A stretch of DNA of 60,356 nucleotides from Candidatus Zixiibacteriota bacterium (lineage in GTDB: Bacteria; Zixibacteria; MSB-5A5; RBG-16-43-9): contig JAUYBY010000080.1 of the NCBI GenBank assembly GCA_030692925.1, positions 1 to 60,356 on the forward strand. Reading direction: 5' to 3'. Both the position numbers and the translations under genes were made by a program. The notes beneath the pieces are model-generated. The model did no database searches, was not told the DNA's origin, and saw only the letters and a program-made list of their open reading frames with translations. Of this stretch, positions 53,762 through 60,356 are shown piece by piece (position 1 is the stretch's first letter; each line of letters opens with the position of its first letter).

Positions 53762-54133
53762 CTAGAGATTTCTTTTCTTTAAAAATGATATGAGAGCACC
53801 TATTTGTCTGGAAAGGGATCTGGTCTGTCCTAGTAGCTTTTCCGAAAAATCTCCATCCAGATAACCCAATTCTTTGGAGAGGAATACCTGGCTTCTAACT
53901 TCGGATACAGACCCTTTTGCTATATATAAAGATCTAATGAATTCTTTTCTTGAGCTTCTTTCAAAACCTTCAGCTATATTGCTTGACACGGAGACGGCCG
54001 CCCTTCTGATCTGTTCAGATAAACCATAATCTCTTTTAAATTTCTCTTCTTTAGTTATTTTATAGATCTGCACTGCCAAAACTATTGCCTCTTTCCAGAC
54101 CGGCAAATCCTCGAAATTATTATAAACTGCCAT
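53762..54133 (-). CDS. Four-helix-bundle protein (S23/23S rRNA intervening-sequence-like)
   Basis: A 123-residue protein: FEDLPVWKEAIVLAVQIYKI then YGLSEQIRRAAVSVSSNIAE, then KEFIRSLYIAKGSVSEVRSQ, the conserved pattern of the four helix bundle/S23 family first found as ORFs in 23S rRNA intervening sequences. Function unknown. It lies between the liv substrate-binding gene and livH, but its repeats on both sides suggest it moved in on its own. Confidence 0.9.
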   Translation of the reverse strand: MAVYNNFEDLPVWKEAIVLAVQIYKITKEEKFKRDYGLSEQIRRAAVSVSSNIAEGFERSSRKEFIRSLYIAKGSVSEVRSQVFLSKELGYLDGDFSEKLLGQTRSLSRQIGALISFLKKRNL

Positions 54134-54237
54134 TCTTAATCCGGGATCAGATTTTGTCTTTTATTAGTGATTCTTCAACAGTCATCAGTTATTCGCTTTT
54201 TTAATTCGTCATTCGTAATTCGTCATCCGTCATTTTA

Positions 54238-55452
54238 TTATGGACTAATCGTTTCCACGTACTTGAGCTTACCATCTTCGATTTTTAGGACCACTGCCGA
54301 TTTTTTAGCATTCCGGTTTTCATCTATGGTGATAAGACCGGTAACTCCGGGGAAATCTTTGGTCTGGGCTAAGGCATCCCGGATGCGCTCTCTATTCCCG
54401 GGAGTATTTATCGCATCCATAAGAGATTTAGCCTGCGGGTTTTGACGATAGGAATCCTTTATGTTTTTCTCATCCAAAATTCCGGACCTTTTTATGGCAT
54501 CAAAGGCTATTCGAGCCGCATCATAACCCAGGGGCGCCATTGCATCCGGAATCTCATTATATTTGACTTTAAAATCTGAGAGGAATTTCTGCATTTCAGG
54601 TCTGGGGTCGTCTGGAGTGTAATGGTTGCTGTAATAGGTATTTTCTAAGGCTTTCCCGCCTATCTCGATCAGGCGCGGAGAATCCCACCCATCTCCTCCG
54701 ATCAAAGGGATTGTAATCCCTAAATCTCTTGCCTGGCGGGCAATTAAACCCACCTCAGTGTAATAGCCGGGGATAAATATGACATCGGGTTTTTTCGCTT
54801 TTAGTGAGGTTAACTGGGCTCTGAACTCTATGTCTCCTTCAGAATAGGACTCCTCAGCTATGACCGTTCCGCCTAAATTCTTAAAAGTCTCTGTGAAAAA
54901 CTGGGCCAAACCCACACTGTAGTCATTTTTTATGTCTTTCAGAATCGCGGCTTTGCTTGTCTTGAGAGTATTACGGGCAAACTTTGCCATCACTTCACCC
55001 TGAAAAGGGTCTATGAAGCAAACTCTGAAAATAAAATCACCTACCTGGGTTACTTTGGGATTTGTGGATGCGGGAGTGATCATTGGAACTTTTGCCTCCT
55101 GACAGATTGGTGCTCCGGCTAAGCTCCTGGAGGATGCCACCTCTCCCAAGACTACTAAAACCTTATCCTGGTTAACTAATTTTTTGACTGCGGTAGCTGC
55201 TTCTTCCGGCTTGGACTGGTCATCCTCTACTACGATCTTGACCGGCTTTCCCTGTATCCCTCCGGCTTTATTTACCTCCTCCAGAGCCATCTCTATTCCT
55301 CTTTGGGTCGACTTGCCAAAGGTGGCTGTACCGCCAGTAAGGGAGCCGAACTCACCTAAAATGACGACATCCTCTTTCTTGGCACAGGAAAATAAAAGTG
55401 TGCCCACTACTACCAGTGCAAGCCACCAGCAAATCTTTGAGCTTCTTTTCAT
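54238..55452 (-). CDS. livK: Branched-chain amino-acid ABC transporter substrate-binding lipoprotein
   Basis: A 404-residue periplasmic-binding lipoprotein of peripla_BP_6 type: lipobox LFSC (~22), then GEFGSLTGGTATFGKSTQRG, AFDAIKRSG and GVTGLITIDENRNAKKSAVV. It binds the amino acid for LivHMGF. ATG at 55452 (AAAAGGAGGAATAAG upstream) replaces an upstream in-frame ATG at 55488 that would bury the lipobox. LivJ and LivK cannot be told apart. First gene of the locus. Confidence 0.9.
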   Translation of the reverse strand: MKRSSKICWWLALVVVGTLLFSCAKKEDVVILGEFGSLTGGTATFGKSTQRGIEMALEEVNKAGGIQGKPVKIVVEDDQSKPEEAATAVKKLVNQDKVLVVLGEVASSRSLAGAPICQEAKVPMITPASTNPKVTQVGDFIFRVCFIDPFQGEVMAKFARNTLKTSKAAILKDIKNDYSVGLAQFFTETFKNLGGTVIAEESYSEGDIEFRAQLTSLKAKKPDVIFIPGYYTEVGLIARQARDLGITIPLIGGDGWDSPRLIEIGGKALENTYYSNHYTPDDPRPEMQKFLSDFKVKYNEIPDAMAPLGYDAARIAFDAIKRSGILDEKNIKDSYRQNPQAKSLMDAINTPGNRERIRDALAQTKDFPGVTGLITIDENRNAKKSAVVLKIEDGKLKYVETISP

Positions 55453-55599
55453 CTTATTCCTCCTTTTCAAAACAAATAATTTTCTCACTTAGATATATCT
55501 TAAATCAAGATTTGTCAAGCCCTTTTTGAAATAAGGAAAACCTTCTGGTCGATAGGCTGATTCCCTGAGTCAATCGCAAGAGTGTTCGTAAGAGTGTCT

Positions 55600-55622
55600 A
55601 ATCCCGGAAACGGATCCGCAGC
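55600..55622. repeat. Weak TCC...ACGGATCCG...GCA unit
   Basis: A degenerate copy of the GGATCC-core family (55602-55621) in the spacer upstream of the MrfB gene; the last GGA is GCA here. Confidence 0.4.
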
Positions 55623-55724
55623 ACTGAACGCCCTTGCCAAAAAATAGTTTGTATTTTTGAAAAGGTCGTATTATTATTCCAGATGAAAGTTTTATAGCAT
55701 TTTTAACCGCTTAAAAGCCAAAAA

Positions 55725-56834
55725 ATGTCCCGTTACGATAAGATCATTCAGAGATTCAGTCGCAGGTTAAACCAGATAGAGGAAGATCTCAGGGAAAAAC
55801 GGTTTGCTGAATCTGATCACGAAAGAGAAGGACAACAGGCAAAATCTGCTACTGGTTTTGCACCCAGATTATCTGAATATGAATATTATCAAGCCCAGGA
55901 ACTGAAGCAGGAATTAGTGGATCGTTACAGAGATCAATCGTTGAACAAAGTCATCCCCGGAGAGAAAATCTCCAACCAATACGGAACTTTCTACCACATA
56001 TCAGAGCAGGTCAAAGAAGATTCTTTCAAGTCAGAAAAAGAAAGCGTGGAGAAAACTATTCTTTCCTTCTTCTCTCTTCTCCCTGGAATCAGGGAATACA
56101 GGGAGGATCAACTTAAGAAGGCTGGATACAAAAACCTTCAGGATTTAATTTCCCATCCGCGCTGGGGAAAGGAAGCAGAGCTTGTTCTGCAAGTCGTATT
56201 CGACGAAGATAAGCTTGGGCTTCAGCATCTTCTCTCCTCTCGCCTGCCCAAATCTCATCCCTTGGTCTTTAGCCTGTCTTCTTTTCATCCCTGGGAGGAT
56301 TTCCTTTTTCTGGACATAGAGACTCTGGGTCTTTTTGGAGGCAATTTAGTCATTTTAATCGGAATCGCTACTCTGGAAGATGGAAATAAAATGAGGTTAG
56401 ACCAGTTCTTAGCCCTTGAAGTCGAAGAAGAGATAGGGCTTCTGAAGGCATTTTCAGAATATCTTTTCAAATCTAAATCTCTGGTCAGTTTCAATGGCAA
56501 GGCATTTGATGTCCCTTTCTTAGAGGGAAGGTTCAGGTATTACGGAATAATACCCGACCTGCACAAACCCCATTTTGACCTGTTGCATTTTTCCAGAAGG
56601 GTATGGAAAAACCAACTCCCTGATTTCTGCCTGGATACTATTGAAAGAAATATCCTGAAAGAAAAAAGGTCGACCCATCTGCCGAGCTCCCTTGTGCCTG
56701 AATTCTACTCAGACTATCTTAAGACCAAAAATTATGGACTTCTGAAACCGATAGTGGAGCATAACCGGCAGGATGTGCTGACCTTAGTCCGCATCTTCTC
56801 GGAACTGCACCGCAGCACAACTGCGCTGGAATAA
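55725..56834 (+). CDS. mrfB: DEDD-type exonuclease of YprB/MrfB family
   Basis: A 369-residue RNase-H-fold exonuclease: FLDIETLG (D197, E199), then SFNGKAFDVPFLEGRFRYYG, HFDLLHFSRR, and HNRQDVLTLVRIF giving the fourth acidic residue. B. subtilis MrfB (YprB) works with MrfA to repair mitomycin-C adducts (recalled). N-terminal ~190 residues are basic/helical. The MrfA-type helicase follows, 393 bases away and filled with palindromes. Confidence 0.88.
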   Translation: MSRYDKIIQRFSRRLNQIEEDLREKRFAESDHEREGQQAKSATGFAPRLSEYEYYQAQELKQELVDRYRDQSLNKVIPGEKISNQYGTFYHISEQVKEDSFKSEKESVEKTILSFFSLLPGIREYREDQLKKAGYKNLQDLISHPRWGKEAELVLQVVFDEDKLGLQHLLSSRLPKSHPLVFSLSSFHPWEDFLFLDIETLGLFGGNLVILIGIATLEDGNKMRLDQFLALEVEEEIGLLKAFSEYLFKSKSLVSFNGKAFDVPFLEGRFRYYGIIPDLHKPHFDLLHFSRRVWKNQLPDFCLDTIERNILKEKRSTHLPSSLVPEFYSDYLKTKNYGLLKPIVEHNRQDVLTLVRIFSELHRSTTALE

Positions 56835-57218
56835 TTTTGTAGTGGCGACCCCCTATGGTCGCCCGATGGGATTTTATGTAGCGTCGGGCTTTATGCCCGA
56901 CGAAAAAAATGTAGGGGCGAACCTATGTGTTCGCCCAAGATTTGGAGAGGAAGAATTAAATTTTGTGTAGAACGTAGCGTCCAACGTTTCTGTCGGACGA
57001 GAAAGACTTTCAGAGTCGCCTGATAGAATTCGGGTTCGATAAATCGAACCCCTACATTAGTATTTGTAGGGACTTGATTTATCAAGCCCAGTTCAGAGTG
57101 TAGGGGCACGGTCCCGCCGAAGGCGGGATGCCCCTACTATAAAAACCGCAAGGCTAAAAGCCTTGCCCTACATTTTTATCTGTTATTCGTCATTCGATAT
57201 TCGTCATCCGTCATCCGA
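56835..57218. repeat. Dense palindrome cluster (MrfB-MrfA spacer)
   Basis: Consecutive hairpins: TAGTGGCGACC...GGTCGCCC, GTAGCGTCGGGC...GCCCGACG, GTAGGGGCGAAC...GTTCGCCC, GGGTTCGAT...ATCGAACCCCTAC, GTAGGGACTTGA...TCAAGCCC, and GTAGGGGCACGG...TGCCCCTAC with TCCCGCCGAAGGCGGGA in its loop (57112-57128), then CAAGGCTAAAAGCCTTGCCC and TCATTCGATATTCGTCATCC words. Confidence 0.8.
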
Positions 57219-57227
57219 GGAACGAGT

Positions 57228-59468
57228 ATGAACCAGATCATAGAAGGATTGAAAAAACATAAATGGTATAAAGGGCAGATTCTCGAGACCAAAATCATTT
57301 CTTCGAAAAGCGGCGAGTTTTTTGAGCTTTCCCCTTCTCTGCCTGGTTCTCTGCAAGAATATCTGACATCTAAAAAAATTGGAAAATTATATTCTCACCA
57401 GGCCGAAAGCATAAAGAAAATCAGGGAAGGAAAAAACCTGATCATCACAACCGGAACTGCCTCAGGAAAAACCTTGTGTTTTAACCTTCCTATCCTGGAG
57501 ACTCTGGAAAAAGAAAGAAAGTCGACCGCCTTATATCTTTATCCCCTTAAAGCCCTAACTAATGACCAGTTGAAGGTCTTAAAGGAGATGGAAGGTTTTC
57601 TGGATTTCAGATTACAGCCTGCGATCTATGATGGTGATACCCCTCAGGAAAGAAGAGTCTCCATCCGGGAAAAATCCAGGATAATCCTTTCTAATCCTTA
57701 CGAGCTGCACCAGGTGCTCCCCTATCATTATAAATGGGAAAATTTTTTCAAGAATCTGAAATTCGTAGTCATAGACGAGGCTCACAGGTATAAAGGGGTG
57801 ATGGGCTCTAATGTCGCCCTTCTGATTCGCAGGTTTCTTTCAATCTGCCAGATTTACGGCTCTTCGCCCCAGTTTGTCCTCTCCTCTGCCTCTATTGCTA
57901 ACCCGGCTGAGTTCGCTGAGAGATTAACTTCCAAAAACTTTGAGGTTATAACTGGGGACGGCTCTCCCAGAGGAAGAAAATTTTTCGTCTTCTGGGACTC
58001 CACCAAATATAAGGAAAGCTCAGTCCACGTGCAGACCAAGAACATATTGGTCCACACAGTCAAAAATAACCTTCAGACCTTATGCTTTGTGGTCTCCAGA
58101 AGACTTTCCGAGCTTATCAGCTTCTGGATAAAAAATGAATTTCCTAAACTGAAAATATCCTCTTATCGGGCAGGGTATCTTCCCTCAGAAAGAAGGGAAA
58201 TAGAGAGGAAATTAAGACAAAAAGAGCTGGAGGGGGTCGTCTCCACCACTGCTTTGGAGTTAGGTATTGATATCGGAGGACTCGACTCAGTGATTATCTC
58301 AGGTTATCCTGGCACGATTGCCTCTTTTTTCCAGCAGGCAGGCAGAGCTGGAAGAAAAAACCAGGATTCGTTAGTTTTCTTTGTTGGATTTGAAGACGCA
58401 CTGGACCAGTATCTTTTAAAACATCCAGAAGTTCTGTTGTCAGGAAATTTCGAGAATGCAATTATTGATTTATCTAACCCCTACATCCTGAGCGGACACC
58501 TGCTGTGCGCTACATCTGAGCTTCCTTTGAAAAAAGAAAACTGCAGATTTTTAGGAGAAGAGACCGAGGAGATTCTAAACTCGCTTCAGAAGGAAAACCT
58601 GGTCAGAAAAACTCCGCAGGGTTTTATCTATTGCGGAAAGGAAAGACCCCAGCAGGTGGTTTCGTTGGATAATATCTCCAGCCAGTTGGTCAAAGTGGTA
58701 TGGGAAAACCAGATCCTGGAGACTCTGGATTTGCAGAGGGCCTATGCAGAGGCTCATACCGGCGCGGTTCTGATTCATCAAGGGGAAAGTTACATAGTGG
58801 AGGAACTGGACCTGAAGAACCTGAAAGCTAAAGTTAAGAAGGAGGTAGTGGATTATTATACAGAGACTGTGGATATTGATGAGGTGAAGACAATCCAGGA
58901 AGAGGAAAGAAAACCGTATCGAGATTTTACCCTGTTTCTGGGCAAAGTGGAGGTAAAGGATAAATACGTGGGGTACAAGATAAAAAAGTATGAACAGGTG
59001 GTAAATTTTATCCCTCTTGATTTGCCTCCGGTAGTTTTTCAGACTGTAGGACTATGGTTTGATTTACCGGTTCACCTGAGGAATGAGTTGGAATTCAGAG
59101 GTCTGGATTTTGCAGGCGGAATGCATGCGGTGGAGCATGCCACGATCGCTATGTCCCCCCTGCTGGCGATGTGCGACCGCAACGACATTGGCGGGGTCTC
59201 TTATCCTTTTTTCCCGGAATTGGGAAAGGCTTTCATTTTCATCTATGATGGATACGAGGGCGGCATCGGAATCTCGGAGAAATTGTATGAGACTTTCAGG
59301 AGTTTAGTGCAAATGACCTATAACCTGATTAAAGATTGCGAGTGTGAGGAAGGTTGCCCAGCCTGTATTCTCTCTTCCAAATGCGGAAATAATAACCGGC
59401 CGATGGACAAAACTGCTGCTCTTTATATCCTGGAAAATATGATTAAAGCAATGACGGATACCGAATGA
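57228..59468 (+). CDS. mrfA: DEAD/DEAH helicase of YprA/MrfA family with DUF1998
   Basis: A 746-residue DNA helicase: Walker A TGTASGKTLCFN, DEAH in VIDEAHRYKGVMGSN, motif VI QQAGRAGRKNQ, and the C-terminal DUF1998 zinc cluster with four cysteines in CECEEGCPACI and SSKCGNNN. Works with MrfB in excision of damaged DNA (mitomycin repair in B. subtilis). The MrfB gene is upstream on the same strand, with the palindrome cluster between. Length matches the family. Confidence 0.93.
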   Translation: MNQIIEGLKKHKWYKGQILETKIISSKSGEFFELSPSLPGSLQEYLTSKKIGKLYSHQAESIKKIREGKNLIITTGTASGKTLCFNLPILETLEKERKSTALYLYPLKALTNDQLKVLKEMEGFLDFRLQPAIYDGDTPQERRVSIREKSRIILSNPYELHQVLPYHYKWENFFKNLKFVVIDEAHRYKGVMGSNVALLIRRFLSICQIYGSSPQFVLSSASIANPAEFAERLTSKNFEVITGDGSPRGRKFFVFWDSTKYKESSVHVQTKNILVHTVKNNLQTLCFVVSRRLSELISFWIKNEFPKLKISSYRAGYLPSERREIERKLRQKELEGVVSTTALELGIDIGGLDSVIISGYPGTIASFFQQAGRAGRKNQDSLVFFVGFEDALDQYLLKHPEVLLSGNFENAIIDLSNPYILSGHLLCATSELPLKKENCRFLGEETEEILNSLQKENLVRKTPQGFIYCGKERPQQVVSLDNISSQLVKVVWENQILETLDLQRAYAEAHTGAVLIHQGESYIVEELDLKNLKAKVKKEVVDYYTETVDIDEVKTIQEEERKPYRDFTLFLGKVEVKDKYVGYKIKKYEQVVNFIPLDLPPVVFQTVGLWFDLPVHLRNELEFRGLDFAGGMHAVEHATIAMSPLLAMCDRNDIGGVSYPFFPELGKAFIFIYDGYEGGIGISEKLYETFRSLVQMTYNLIKDCECEEGCPACILSSKCGNNNRPMDKTAALYILENMIKAMTDTE

Positions 59469-59492
59469 CGGATTACGAATAAATGCAAAGTC

Positions 59493-59620
59493 GTAGGTCG
59501 GGTTGCGATAGCCACCCGACAATATGAATGTTTTTCTTTTTCAAAATTTTTATATTTTGTCGGGCAGTCTCCGACAGCCCGACCTACAAAACAAAAAGAG
59601 ACGCATGCTATGCGTCTCTA
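59493..59620. repeat. GTAGGTCGGG...CCCGACCTAC long inverted repeat and AGAGACGCAT hairpin
   Basis: Arms GTAGGTCGGG (59493) and CCCGACCTAC (to 59587) surround an internal GTCGGGCAGTC...GACAGCCCGAC pair. A second hairpin AGAGACGCATGCTATGCGTCTCT lies at 59597-59620. Between convergent genes, so termination is plausible. Confidence 0.65.
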
Positions 59621-59660
59621 CACACTGTTTTAGAGCAATCGAATATAAAGTTTTTTGGAG

Positions 59661-60356
59661 TTATAACCCGCGGACGAAATTCTTCTCTTTAGAGGGCGGC
59701 TCCTCGAGAACTTCACCTTTTTTAGGCTTGAGTTTCAGTGCTCTGGCAATTGCTCTTTCAAGGTTTTCCCTTTTTATCGGTTTGGACAGGACCACTTCCA
59801 CGCCTAAGTCCTTTGCCTCTTGGGTCAATATCTGATCTCCCCAGCCAGTCACCAGGATTACCGGTATTCTTGGATTTATCTCTTTTGATTCTGCTGCAAA
59901 ATCCCAGCCTGTCATCCCGGATATCCCCAGGTCAGTGATAATTACATCATATTTCTCTAATTTCAAGAACGATATCCCTTCGGTCCCGCTACAAGCCACT
60001 TTAACCTCGTACCCCTCCTCGTAAAGCATATCCACCAGAACCCCCTGCAGATCCTCGTCGTCTTCAATCAGCAGAACCTTGACTTTTCCTGCTGGCAGCT
60101 CCACGGTGGAGGTTTCTTCTTTTTCTTTGACCTTGGAGAGAGGTAATTTGAGGATGAAGGTCGTCCCTTTATCTTCCTGGCTTTCCACCGCGATCTTTCC
60201 GTTATGCTGCAGGATAATGGAATATGCCACTGTCATTCCCAGCCCGTTCCCCTTTTCCGGCTTGGTGCTAAAGAAAGGCTCAAATATCTTTTTCTTGACC
60301 TCCTCGCTCATACCGGTGCCGTTGTCTTTAACTGAAAGAAATATATTCTCTTCTTC
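59661..60356 (-). CDS. Hybrid histidine kinase, C-terminal part (cut by window edge)
   Basis: The open frame runs beyond the window start of the gene. Visible: G1-box KDNGTGM, then FEPFFSTKPEKGNGLGMTVA (G2), HATPase end FILKLPLS, a linker, and a receiver (~80-200 of the visible part) with VLLIEDDED, DVIITDLGISGMTG (phospho-Asp) and VVLSKPI (Lys). It ends in a basic tail. This is at least the HATPase and receiver part of a hybrid kinase; the sensor and HisKA are outside the window. Confidence 0.9.
   Translation of the reverse strand, partial: EEENIFLSVKDNGTGMSEEVKKKIFEPFFSTKPEKGNGLGMTVAYSIILQHNGKIAVESQEDKGTTFILKLPLSKVKEKEETSTVELPAGKVKVLLIEDDEDLQGVLVDMLYEEGYEVKVACSGTEGISFLKLEKYDVIITDLGISGMTGWDFAAESKEINPRIPVILVTGWGDQILTQEAKDLGVEVVLSKPIKRENLERAIARALKLKPKKGEVLEEPPSKEKNFVRGL

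Noticed and set aside
1-60356. CRISPR array
   Set aside because: Repeats are palindromes with variable sequence and no regular unit-spacer pattern; no cas genes are seen.

Overview
The window looks like a chromosomal segment of an uncultured Gram-negative (two-membrane) bacterium of the FCB type, most like candidate phylum Zixibacteria. The grounds are a dockerin-type protein with GDxNxDGxINSADxxYLINYLF repeats, a TonB receptor with a CarboxypepD_reg head paired with a large secreted protein ending in a FlgD/sorting-like domain, and many lipoproteins and beta-barrel proteins. This assignment is inference; no rRNA lies in the window.

Layout. 1-3.1 kb is a graveyard: the tail of an ice-binding-like protein, a dockerin-tailed beta-helix fragment fused to a helicase remnant, a ParB-like HTH gene, a broken tRNA-Asn and a frameshifted glyoxalase-family gene. 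3.1-6.6 kb holds a CheY-like regulator and a hybrid sensor kinase with a haem-c motif. 7.2-11.4 kb has glycine C-acetyltransferase, tRNA-Lys, a site-2 protease and a superoxide dismutase. 11.4-17.0 kb is a six-gene membrane operon (ArsR, OsmC, RND/MMPL, LolA-like, DUF2892, beta-barrel). 17.2-25.6 kb has an ABC-F protein with an attenuator-like leader, a barrel-SppA fusion, an RNA methyltransferase and a patatin-BamA protein.

25.6-30.5 kb is an accessory island: two nucleotidyltransferase modules (one a clear MntA-HepT pair) and a DNA methyltransferase with two unknown partners. Duplicated 3' ends of the patatin-barrel gene flank these cargoes. 30.5-34.2 kb is housekeeping (purA, clpP, tig, tRNA-Leu). 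34.4-49.4 kb carries the TonB receptor and its partner, lipM, a cohesin-like protein, a TPR lipoprotein, thiC, an ACT protein and a macro-domain fusion. 49.4-55.5 kb is a branched-chain amino-acid (liv) ABC locus. 55.7-59.5 kb encodes the MrfB/MrfA DNA-repair pair. The window ends inside another hybrid kinase.

The most striking signal lies between the genes. The spacers are packed with short palindromes, many nested inside one another. One class, 15-63 nt units that begin TCC and end GGA (many with a GGATCC core), can be excised on paper exactly. In five places excision restores a recognisable parent sequence: a tRNA T-stem, a coding tail ending RMGLEF-stop, and three sequences that exist uninterrupted elsewhere in the window. 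No target duplication and no obvious transposase are seen, so this may be an undescribed family of miniature insertions.
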